This document shows positions 1 to 5,970 of a DNA stretch of 7,903 bases, piece after piece. The stretch's first letter is position 1. Each line of letters begins with the position of its first letter. A model generated the notes under the pieces. It was given only the letters and a program-made list of their open reading frames with translations, searched no databases and was not told where the DNA came from. This DNA is from Sulfurimonas sp. (GTDB lineage Bacteria; Campylobacterota; Campylobacteria; Campylobacterales; Sulfurimonadaceae), in contig JAMORZ010000127.1 in assembly GCA_027063295.1 (NCBI GenBank), forward strand, positions 1 to 7,903. The letters are read 5' to 3'. The position numbers and the translations under genes were made by a program.

Positions 1-43
1 CAAAGTTGGATGATAAATGGCTTAAAATATTTTTTAAGAGGGG

Positions 44-70
44 TATGTTTAGGGGAAAACCCTAAACATA
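44..70. terminator. Perfect 11-bp hairpin after tpx (possible terminator)
   Basis: Arms TATGTTTAGGG (44-54) and CCCTAAACATA (60-70) pair perfectly around the 5-base loop GAAAA. The hairpin lies 33 bp past the tpx stop, where a transcription terminator would be expected. Neither strand has a proper T-run right after the stem, so it is not a textbook intrinsic terminator. It may instead be a 3'-end stabilising hairpin or a terminator shared with a convergent gene off the left edge. A second, AT-only inverted repeat (CTTAAAA at 21-27, TTTTAAG at 32-38) follows it in the tpx direction. Confidence 0.5.
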
Positions 71-102
71 AAGTAAAATCGAGGAGAGGATACTTTTAGA
101 AA

Positions 103-606
103 TTATTTAACAGCGTCTAATGCAGCATCGTAGTTAGGCTCTTCAGTGATCTCAGGAACGATCTCTTTGTAAGTTACAACACCATTTTCATCGATAGCAA
201 AGATTGCTCTACAAGTAACACCTGCAAGAACAGAACCACCAAGAAGCACACCATAAGCATTTGCGAAATCTTTGTTTCTAAAATCAGATGCAACAGTAAG
301 TTTGTCGATACCTTCAGCTGAACAGAAACGTCCTGCAGCAAATGGAAGGTCCATAGAAACAACAGTAGTTTTAACACCTTCTAAATCAGCAGCTTTTGCA
401 TTGAAGTTACGAGTTTCAGTAGCACATACACCAGTATCTAGTGAAGGAACAACGATGATAAGTTGCTTAACACCTTGAGCACCACCAACTACTACATCAC
501 CTAAACCATCAGAGTTTACAACTGTTACTTCAGGAGCTTTATCTCCAACATTTACCTCATTACCTAATAACTCTACATCTTGACCTTTGAATTTAGTTGT
601 TGCCAT
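103..606 (-). CDS. tpx: Thiol peroxidase (atypical 2-Cys peroxiredoxin)
   Basis: Reduces H2O2 and alkyl hydroperoxides in the cytoplasm, using thioredoxin as electron donor. The 167-residue protein matches the usual Tpx length. Counted from the ATG at 606 it has the peroxidatic Cys61 in the DTGVC motif (Thr58), the resolving Cys95 in RFCSAEG and Arg133, the same numbers as in E. coli Tpx, so the active site is intact. A further cysteine, Cys132, sits right next to Arg133, where E. coli has alanine. An in-frame TTG six bases upstream (612) could extend the protein by two residues, but the Shine-Dalgarno AAGGA (614-618) is 7 bases from the ATG and only 1 from the TTG, so I chose the ATG. Codon choice looks strongly biased, as expected for a highly expressed gene. 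It is separated from the diguanylate cyclase gene upstream by 116 bp that probably holds its own promoter. Confidence 0.96.
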   Translation of the reverse strand: MATTKFKGQDVELLGNEVNVGDKAPEVTVVNSDGLGDVVVGGAQGVKQLIIVVPSLDTGVCATETRNFNAKAADLEGVKTTVVSMDLPFAAGRFCSAEGIDKLTVASDFRNKDFANAYGVLLGGSVLAGVTCRAIFAIDENGVVTYKEIVPEITEEPNYDAALDAVK

Positions 607-722
607 ATTCAAATCCTTTTTTTAATATTTTACGCTTTTATGCGTTTTGTTGACAGAAGTATATTTGAATTCGGATAATTTTACTCTTATTTAAAAACAA
701 ACCATTTTCATCTAAGTTTTTG
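607..722 (-). promoter_or_regulatory. tpx leader and probable promoter region
   Basis: This is the spacer between the diguanylate cyclase stop and tpx. On the minus strand it has a -10-like TATACT (663-658), which would give a leader of roughly 45 bases, and an ideal AAGGA ribosome binding site (618-614). TAAAAT also occurs at 632-627, but that would start the transcript almost at the ribosome binding site. No good -35 is visible, which is normal for Campylobacterota sigma70 promoters. A short inverted repeat (ACGC, 632-635, with GCGT, 642-645) lies in the leader and could be an operator or mean nothing. I see no clear peroxide-regulator box. Confidence 0.4.
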
Positions 723-2294
723 TTAAGTTTCGATATCACTTACGATACGATTTCTCCCTAACTCTTTTGCTCTATAGAGAAACTCATCAACACGACGAAG
801 CATCTCTTTTTCATCTTCATGTTCATTCATATCGGTTACACCAAAACTACAAGTTAAATGAGGTGGTTTTTCAAAATCATACTCTTCTATCTTTTTTCTT
901 AGCTTCTCTGCCAAAATAACAGCATCAAATAAAGAGGTCTCTGGAAGCACAAGTATAAACTCCTCTCCACCCCATCTTGCAAAGATATCACTTGTTCTGA
1001 TATTTTGAGCTATCAAATTAGAAAGTTTTTTCAACACCTCATCCCCAGCACTATGTCCATAAGTATCGTTAACTTGCTTAAAATGATCTATATCAAAAAA
1101 GATAACACTTAGATCTCTCTTGTAACGTTTAAACTCACCAACTTTTTGCTCTAGAACCTCTTGAAGTCCGTAGCGATTGTAGATTTTTGTCAAAGCATCA
1201 TGTGTTGCCATCTCATGGATACTTGCTTCTCTTGTTTTAAAATATCTGTAAATCAAACTCAAAATAAGACTCAACACAAAACTCAAAATGGACAAAATCA
1301 CAATAAGAGTTTTGTTTTTAGCACTTAAAAGATCTAGTACTTCATCTATTTCATAGTTGATAATATAGGCAACTTTTTTACCTTGTAAATTAAAAACAGG
1401 TAAAAAGTCTATGCTTATGCTCTTGTTGTTAAAAACCTTGTCTGAACGAAAACAAAGTGAAAAACTTTTTTCTGTATCTATATACTTTTTCGCCTCTGAT
1501 GCTATCGCTTCATTGATGATGTGTAACTGTTCTAGTGTAAGTTCAGGTTGGTTAGAGAGAACTTGTTTATCAAACATAAACCCACAAAACTCACTCTTAA
1601 CATAATGAGACTGCTCTGAATTAAACACTTTTTGAGAAACGATATCACTACTAATCATAAACAATAATGATGCCTTTTGTGTTCTTTGCATTATCTCTTG
1701 AATCGCGGCAAATGATGAAGATATCTCAACACTCCCCACAAACTCACCATTATAAAAGATAGGGTATACATTTCTAAAACCATTAAAGATTCTTCCCTCT
1801 TCAAAAGCTGTTACTTGCCTATGATGCTTATTGACATATTCTACAGTTGGTCGGATCCCTACGAGTGAATCACCAAATTTTTTTGGTTTATGAAAACGCA
1901 AAAAACTCACTGCATCGGGGAGATGAAAATGGAACTGTCGAATCCCTTGAGTTTGCATATAGTGATATAGTTCATCAAAATGGGTAGAAAGTTCATTCCG
2001 CAACTCAGACAACTCTTTTTTGTTTGATGTATGCGATGCTTCATACATCAACTTTTGAGTATATTTACTATCTATTTTTGTATCAAAAATCACCTGTGCT
2101 ATATCATGCATATATGTTTTAGCAAACTCCGTATGAAGACCAAAATCATACACATTTCTCTTTTTTACAAACTCATTTGTAACAATTTGTTTGTCTTTCA
2201 TATAGAAGTAAGACAATATTTCAAAAAATACAAAAAGCACTAGAAAAAGAAAGATGACACTCTTGTTTAGTTTTATTAAATTTAATACTCGCAT
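723..2294 (-). CDS. Membrane diguanylate cyclase with periplasmic dCache-like sensor and GGDEF domain
   Basis: Predicted to make cyclic di-GMP from two GTP in response to a ligand sensed in the periplasm. In the 523 residues I see a first membrane helix at about 12-31, a periplasmic domain at about 35-325, a second membrane helix at about 328-350, and a GGDEF domain at about 360-520. The periplasmic part contains FHFHLPDAVSFLR and EEGRIFNGFRNVYPIF, which resemble the double-Cache domains (dCache_3 type) common in Campylobacterota sensors. The GGDEF domain has FFDIDHFK (398-405), an active-site GGEEF at 442-446, and the inhibitory RxxD site (RTSD, 433-436) exactly five residues before it. It should therefore be catalytically active and product-inhibited. 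The ligand cannot be read from the sequence. The ATG at 2294 is the only workable start, with an in-frame TAA 12 bases upstream, but it has no properly spaced Shine-Dalgarno. It lies 34 bp after tsaD. Confidence 0.92.
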   Translation of the reverse strand: MRVLNLIKLNKSVIFLFLVLFVFFEILSYFYMKDKQIVTNEFVKKRNVYDFGLHTEFAKTYMHDIAQVIFDTKIDSKYTQKLMYEASHTSNKKELSELRNELSTHFDELYHYMQTQGIRQFHFHLPDAVSFLRFHKPKKFGDSLVGIRPTVEYVNKHHRQVTAFEEGRIFNGFRNVYPIFYNGEFVGSVEISSSFAAIQEIMQRTQKASLLFMISSDIVSQKVFNSEQSHYVKSEFCGFMFDKQVLSNQPELTLEQLHIINEAIASEAKKYIDTEKSFSLCFRSDKVFNNKSISIDFLPVFNLQGKKVAYIINYEIDEVLDLLSAKNKTLIVILSILSFVLSLILSLIYRYFKTREASIHEMATHDALTKIYNRYGLQEVLEQKVGEFKRYKRDLSVIFFDIDHFKQVNDTYGHSAGDEVLKKLSNLIAQNIRTSDIFARWGGEEFILVLPETSLFDAVILAEKLRKKIEEYDFEKPPHLTCSFGVTDMNEHEDEKEMLRRVDEFLYRAKELGRNRIVSDIET

Positions 2295-2303
2295 AGAAGT
2301 ATT

Positions 2304-2322
2304 TTAACCCTTTTGGGCTTAA
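2304..2322 (-). other. Small hairpin between tsaD and the diguanylate cyclase gene
   Basis: In the transcript, TTAAG-CCC pairs with GGG-TTAA around an AAAA loop, with one bulged base. It takes up most of the 34-bp gap. The GGG is the only Shine-Dalgarno-like purine run before the cyclase start, about 13 bases away, and it would be hidden in the stem. There is no T-run after it, so I do not call it a terminator. A role in keeping cyclase translation low is inference. Confidence 0.3.
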
Positions 2323-2328
2323 ACAAAG

Positions 2329-3312
2329 CTACAGATTACTCCTAGGTTGCACATCAAGATCAGCCACTGTTGAAAATGATTTTTCTTTGTACATATCAAC
2401 ACCAACTCTGCCTATCATCGCTGCATTATCGGAGCAGTATTGAAGTTCACTTAACAATAGCTTAGCACCGTATGGTTTTAAAAGCTCCTCTATCTGTGAA
2501 CGCAAGTAAAGGTTAGCGCTCGCACCACCAACAATGGCAAACCTTTTTGGTGGATTGGTTTTAAAATACTTCTTTAGCTTCATTATAAGATGTTTTGTTG
2601 CTATATGCTCAAACGATGCTGCTATATCTTTGTACTTAGCTGTATCCCCATCAGCTTTTTCCACTGCCAAGCGTACTGCATTTTTCAACCCTGAGTAGCT
2701 AAAAGCTATAAGTGGAGACTGATGCAGAGGTACGGTAAAATTATAAGCTTCTCTGTTACCATCTTTTGCAAGTTCTTGGATCAGTGGTCCACCAGGATAA
2801 CCTAGTCCCATCATCTTTGCTACCTTGTCAAAGCTCTCCCCGAAACTATCATCCATCGATTTTCCAACAGTTTTTATATCACTGAGACTTTTTACCTCCA
2901 TCACCTGAGTATGCCCACCTGAGACAAGTAAACAAGTAAGTGGGAACTGCGTTTGTTTCTCTATAAAAAGGGAGTAGATATGCCCTATGAGATGGTTTAC
3001 CCCTATGATGGGGATATCAAGTGCCACAGCAACAGCCTTAGCCATAGTAACACCCTCTACAAGTGTCACAGCAAGTCCCGGAGTAGAGGTAACTGCTACT
3101 GCTTTTAGGTGGGGAAAATACTCTTTTGTTTGTTCAAGTATCTTTGGCAAAGCCTCTGCATGAAGTCGTGCAGCCAACTCTGGTACAACACCACCATACA
3201 CGCTATGCTCGATCTCCTGACTTATCTTTTTATGAAAAAGGAGTTTGTTTGTCTCTATCTCAGTGATAGCTATAGCACTATCATCGCATGAGCTCTCTAT
3301 GCTTAGTATCAT
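2329..3312 (-). CDS. tsaD: tRNA N6-threonylcarbamoyladenosine (t6A) transferase subunit TsaD
   Basis: TsaD (formerly Gcp/YgjD) transfers the threonylcarbamoyl group to A37 of tRNAs that read ANN codons, working with TsaB and TsaE on the product of TsaC. It is essential in most bacteria. The 327-residue protein carries the family marks: ESSCDD at 6-11, the metal-binding HLIGH (His107, His111), the nucleotide loop SGGHT (131-135), FGESFDKVA (157-165), IVGGASAN (260-267) and SDNAAMIG with Asp295 as third metal ligand. Nothing essential is missing. The ATG at 3312 has AAGGA (3319-3323) at a good distance. It lies only 22 bp after the toxin gene stop, so it is probably cotranscribed with the toxin-antitoxin pair. 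TsaB, TsaC and TsaE are not in the window. Confidence 0.97.
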   Translation of the reverse strand: MILSIESSCDDSAIAITEIETNKLLFHKKISQEIEHSVYGGVVPELAARLHAEALPKILEQTKEYFPHLKAVAVTSTPGLAVTLVEGVTMAKAVAVALDIPIIGVNHLIGHIYSLFIEKQTQFPLTCLLVSGGHTQVMEVKSLSDIKTVGKSMDDSFGESFDKVAKMMGLGYPGGPLIQELAKDGNREAYNFTVPLHQSPLIAFSYSGLKNAVRLAVEKADGDTAKYKDIAASFEHIATKHLIMKLKKYFKTNPPKRFAIVGGASANLYLRSQIEELLKPYGAKLLLSELQYCSDNAAMIGRVGVDMYKEKSFSTVADLDVQPRSNL

Positions 3313-3334
3313 CTTTAATCCTTTGGTGTTTTCT

Positions 3335-3598
3335 CTACCTGTATATATCTTTTCTATGTTTTATCTTGATAACTTCAACCGTTATAACATCATCATATAC
3401 CTCATAGATGATACGATAATCCCCAACCCTTATCCTAAAATAATCAGACAGATTACCAACAAGTTTTTTTCCACTGTATGGATCTTTTGTAAGTGTTGTT
3501 TCTATAGTTTGTAAAATCTTTTTTTGCCATGTTGTATCTATCTTTTTTAGATCTTTTATAACTTTTTTATCAAAAATTATTTTATACGTCGATGGCAC
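3335..3598 (-). CDS. RelE/ParE-family toxin (RelE-like mRNA interferase)
   Basis: The 87-residue protein has the RelE fold pattern: a two-helix N-terminal part with KDLKKID, then SDYFRIRVGDYRIIYEV and a C-terminal IKHRKDIYR. By hand alignment Arg55, Arg57, Arg62, Arg82 and Tyr86 fall at the places of E. coli RelE Lys52, Lys54, Arg61, Arg81 and Tyr87, which serve ribosome-dependent mRNA cleavage. I therefore infer an active RelE-type rather than a gyrase-targeting ParE-type toxin, though the two cannot be fully separated by eye. The start is GTG at 3598, inside the antitoxin gene (17-bp overlap), with a modest AGAAGAG-like binding site upstream. The overlap suggests coupled translation with antitoxin made first. 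The stop is 22 bp before tsaD. Confidence 0.88.
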   Translation of the reverse strand: MPSTYKIIFDKKVIKDLKKIDTTWQKKILQTIETTLTKDPYSGKKLVGNLSDYFRIRVGDYRIIYEVYDDVITVEVIKIKHRKDIYR

Positions 3599-3791
3599 TT
3601 TTTAACTCTTCTAAACTTATAATCTCTCTGCTTTTGCTGTTTTTTCTTTGCAAAACATCATAGTAATCTTCCATATCTTCAAGATAATTGGCTAAAGCCT
3701 CTTTAATAAAAAAGCTTTTTGGTCTTTGTGTACTTTTTGCTAAGTTATTTATACGATTTTCCATATCTTTTGGTAGGCGAACACTAATCAT
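3582..3791 (-). CDS. Ribbon-helix-helix antitoxin of the RelE-like toxin
   Basis: This small protein (69 residues, or 70 from the ATG at 3794) begins with MISVRLPKDMENRINNLA, a classic ribbon-helix-helix DNA-binding strand and helix, followed by RPKSFFIKEALANYLED. The C-terminal part, with DMEDYYDVLQR and IISLEELKSAI, is the type that wraps the toxin. It should neutralise the RelE-like toxin and repress their shared promoter. Two adjacent ATGs exist. The AAGGA at 3797-3801 is 5 bases from the one at 3791 but only 2 from the one at 3794, so I prefer 3791. It overlaps the toxin gene by 17 bp and starts 41 bp after the methyltransferase stop. Confidence 0.88.
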   Translation of the reverse strand: MISVRLPKDMENRINNLAKSTQRPKSFFIKEALANYLEDMEDYYDVLQRKNSKSREIISLEELKSAIDV

Positions 3792-3794
3792 CAT

Positions 3795-3838
3795 CTTCCT
3801 TTTGTATTATATGTATGACAAGTATAACACACTTATAC
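3795..3838 (-). promoter_or_regulatory. Probable promoter and operator of the toxin-antitoxin pair
   Basis: The gap between methyltransferase and antitoxin has a perfect inverted repeat, GTATAA-cacac-TTATAC (3822-3838), overlapping the methyltransferase stop. One arm contains a -10-like TATACT on the minus strand (3826-3821), which would give a leader of about 20 bases that keeps the AAGGA site. A second perfect TATAAT (3811-3806) looks too close to the start codon. GTAT recurs at 3804, 3813 and 3822, every 9 bp, a layout that could suit tandem ribbon-helix-helix dimers. Autoregulation at this site is inferred from the family. Confidence 0.5.
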
Positions 3839-4894
3839 AAATATCTTTTTTGGCATCACACTCAAAAGTGCTTCAACAAGTTTTGGAGGGACACCCTCTC
3901 CTATCACTTCACGTATTAGGTTCTCTTTTGCCCATTTTGGTGGTTGCCATCTATCTGGTAAACCTGAAAGGATAAAAATCTCTTTGAGTGTTAAAACACG
4001 AGCATCGGAGTATGTACCATCTTCCAGGCGTCTTCCTGGGTGCACATTGTTTTGACTAGAGACTGAGCCATTTGCCATTGTGATGGTTGGAGAGGGTTTG
4101 TCCCACTCTATACGTTTGTAAGTGGTATCATACCCCTTGATGCGGGTACCATCCTCTTTTTTCGGGTAGTGTACTTTGTTGTGAAGTGCTGATTTTCCTG
4201 TTGGGGTATGGCGAAGAAAAGATATGTGGCGTTCATTGTGTTTTTTAGCATAGTGGTACTCTATATTTGAACTTTGCCCACTCTCTAGGCTTGGGAGATC
4301 CCCTATCGCTTCACGAACAGTTATTTTCTTTTGCTTTTGAGGAGGAAGCCATTTTTGCAGTTTTGAGATCAGATATATCGCTCTTTTTCTACTTTGTGGT
4401 GTACCATAATTAGCTGCATCTACTACAACAGGGTTGATGATATACCCTAAAGGTTCAAGCTCGCTTTTGATAAAATCTGTAATCTTAATCTTCTTTTTTT
4501 TATGCACAAGATAAGTGTTGAGTACCTTTGGAACATTTTCTATAAGTACATTGCTTGGTTGAAGTTTTTGCACCATTTTTACAGCATATTTTATCAGAGA
4601 GTTTCGTGGATCATCTTCTCTCATCTTCCCTGCTAAACTCATCCCCTGACAAGGTGGTGTAGCTATAAGAAAGTCACACTTGTGTTGTTGCGCTTTAGCA
4701 AGGATAGAGTTAAAAATCTCATCATCTGTGATATCCCCTTGCACCATATCACAAGATGGGTAAAGCTCCTTATAAAACGCAACCCTTTTTTGCATCAGCT
4801 CATTAGCAACCACTATCTCGATCCCTTGTGTTTGCATATAGGTCTCAGCTATCCCCACATTGGCAAATAAAGAAACTCCCTTGATACGACTCAT
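3833..4894 (-). CDS. C5-cytosine DNA methyltransferase, apparently without a partner nuclease
   Basis: Transfers a methyl group from S-adenosylmethionine to C5 of cytosine in a specific DNA site. The 353 residues hold the family motifs in order: motif I SLFANVG (8-14), motif IV ATPPCQG with catalytic Cys82, motif VI ENV (119-121), motif VIII QSRKR (167-171), the target-recognition region at about 175-295, motif IX RVLTLKEIFILSGLP (299-313) and motif X GEGVPP (332-337). Motif I lacks the first glycine of the usual FxGxG, and motif X has GEG instead of GNA/GNS; both look like subfamily variants. The recognition site cannot be read. The start overlaps the dxr stop as ATGA (4891-4894), with AGAGG directly touching the ATG, so translation probably depends on coupling to dxr. 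No restriction endonuclease or Vsr gene adjoins it. It could be a solitary regulatory or anti-restriction methylase, or the remnant of a restriction-modification unit. Confidence 0.93.
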   Translation of the reverse strand: MSRIKGVSLFANVGIAETYMQTQGIEIVVANELMQKRVAFYKELYPSCDMVQGDITDDEIFNSILAKAQQHKCDFLIATPPCQGMSLAGKMREDDPRNSLIKYAVKMVQKLQPSNVLIENVPKVLNTYLVHKKKKIKITDFIKSELEPLGYIINPVVVDAANYGTPQSRKRAIYLISKLQKWLPPQKQKKITVREAIGDLPSLESGQSSNIEYHYAKKHNERHISFLRHTPTGKSALHNKVHYPKKEDGTRIKGYDTTYKRIEWDKPSPTITMANGSVSSQNNVHPGRRLEDGTYSDARVLTLKEIFILSGLPDRWQPPKWAKENLIREVIGEGVPPKLVEALLSVMPKKIFV

Positions 4895-5970
4895 CCTCTA
4901 AGATACCCTCTTACCTCTGCATCAAGTGCAAACACATCATCAACACTTCTAGGCTCTGTTGTAAAATGCTCAAACGCAGTGATGATCGTTTTGCTTATAT
5001 CCATAAACCCTATCTCTTTGGCTATAAACTTCTCTATGGCAACTTCATTGGCTGCGTTGATGATAACACCACGGTTTGGATTGGCTAAAAGCTCTTTTTT
5101 GATCTCCCAAACAGGGTAGCGCTCTTGCTCTATGGGGCGAAACTCAAGTGAGCCAACCTCTAAAAGATTGACGCTCTCTAAGATCTGCTCTTGCATCGTT
5201 ACATCAAGTGCATACGCAATAGGCAGTTGCATAGAAGCGTGTGCAAAGTGTGCTGTAGTGGAGCCATCTTTAAAATCTATAAGTGCATGGATGAGTGACT
5301 TTGTCTCGATGATGGCATCAAACTCACATACCCCATTTTTGCCTTCACCAAAAAGCCAACGCGCTTCTAAAAGCTCAAACATCTTATTGACCATCGTAGC
5401 ACTGTCTATGGTTATCTTCTGCCCCATCGACCAGTTTGGGTGTTTTTGGGTATCTGCCAGTGTTGCGCTTTGTAAACGTGAAAGCTCCCAATCACGAAAT
5501 GCTCCACCACTTGCAGTGATGATCATCTTTTTAAGAGGTTTATCATCTAAAAGGTACCAAAGCCCAAAATGTTCACTATCTATCGGTTGGATTTTAGAGC
5601 TGTCTATAAAAGCTCCACACGCAACTAAAGATTCTTTGTTGGCAAGTGCAACCTTTTTGCCACACTCTATCGCTTTGAGTGTTGGGGAGAGCCCCAAAAA
5701 CCCAACAAGAGCATTGACAACCAGCTCACTTTTACTTTGCTCTATAGCTCTTAAGATCGCATCACTTCCAAACGCAACATTTGGGTGATTTACTTTTGAG
5801 ATATCTGCCTCGTTAGCAACAACAACCATCTTTGGTTGATGCTCTTGAAGTTGTTTGTTGAGTAGTGTGATGTTACTTCCAGCAACTAAAACTTCAACCT
5901 CTATGCCAAACTTTTTAGCGATGATGAGGGTATTTACCCCTATGGAGCCAGTAGAACCTAAAAGTATCAA
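4891..5970 (-). CDS. dxr: 1-deoxy-D-xylulose 5-phosphate reductoisomerase
   Basis: Converts 1-deoxy-D-xylulose 5-phosphate to 2-C-methyl-D-erythritol 4-phosphate with NADPH, the committed step of the MEP isoprenoid pathway and the target of fosmidomycin. The 359 residues begin directly with the NADPH loop GSTGSIG (5-11), followed by ALANKES (108-114), the metal ligands Asp131 and Glu133 in DSEH, SGGAFR (154-159), the flexible-loop HPNWSMG (177-183) and TIDSATMVNKMFE (187-199) with Asn195, Lys196 and Glu199. All catalytic residues are present. The start is TTG at 5970. An in-frame TAG, the stop codon of cdsA, immediately precedes it, so no upstream start is possible. A GAGGG-like site lies inside the end of cdsA. 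The 3' end overlaps the methyltransferase start by 4 bp. Confidence 0.97.
   Translation of the reverse strand: MILLGSTGSIGVNTLIIAKKFGIEVEVLVAGSNITLLNKQLQEHQPKMVVVANEADISKVNHPNVAFGSDAILRAIEQSKSELVVNALVGFLGLSPTLKAIECGKKVALANKESLVACGAFIDSSKIQPIDSEHFGLWYLLDDKPLKKMIITASGGAFRDWELSRLQSATLADTQKHPNWSMGQKITIDSATMVNKMFELLEARWLFGEGKNGVCEFDAIIETKSLIHALIDFKDGSTTAHFAHASMQLPIAYALDVTMQEQILESVNLLEVGSLEFRPIEQERYPVWEIKKELLANPNRGVIINAANEVAIEKFIAKEIGFMDISKTIITAFEHFTTEPRSVDDVFALDAEVRGYLRG

Noticed and set aside
1..99. Possible tail of a convergent plus-strand gene
   Set aside because: Two plus frames are open from base 1 (ending with TAG at 97-99 or TAA at 63-65) and a third ends at 11-13. The piece is too short to tell which, if any, is coding, and the strong hairpin overlaps the longer ones.
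606..612. TTG at 612 as the tpx start
   Set aside because: It would leave one base between AAGGA and the start codon. The ATG at 606 has ideal spacing and gives the family's residue numbering.
684..722. Terminator between the diguanylate cyclase gene and tpx
   Set aside because: Only a 6-bp AAAAAC/GTTTTT pairing with a 17-base loop is available, too weak to call.
3335..4894. Complete restriction-modification system
   Set aside because: Only the methyltransferase is present. The two small genes beside it are an antitoxin and a RelE-like toxin, not a nuclease of the restriction type.
5132..5788. Long plus-strand open frame (218 codons) opposite dxr
   Set aside because: It lies entirely antisense to a well-conserved dxr with all catalytic motifs. 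Its translation is Ser-rich low-order sequence, and it is a codon-bias shadow.
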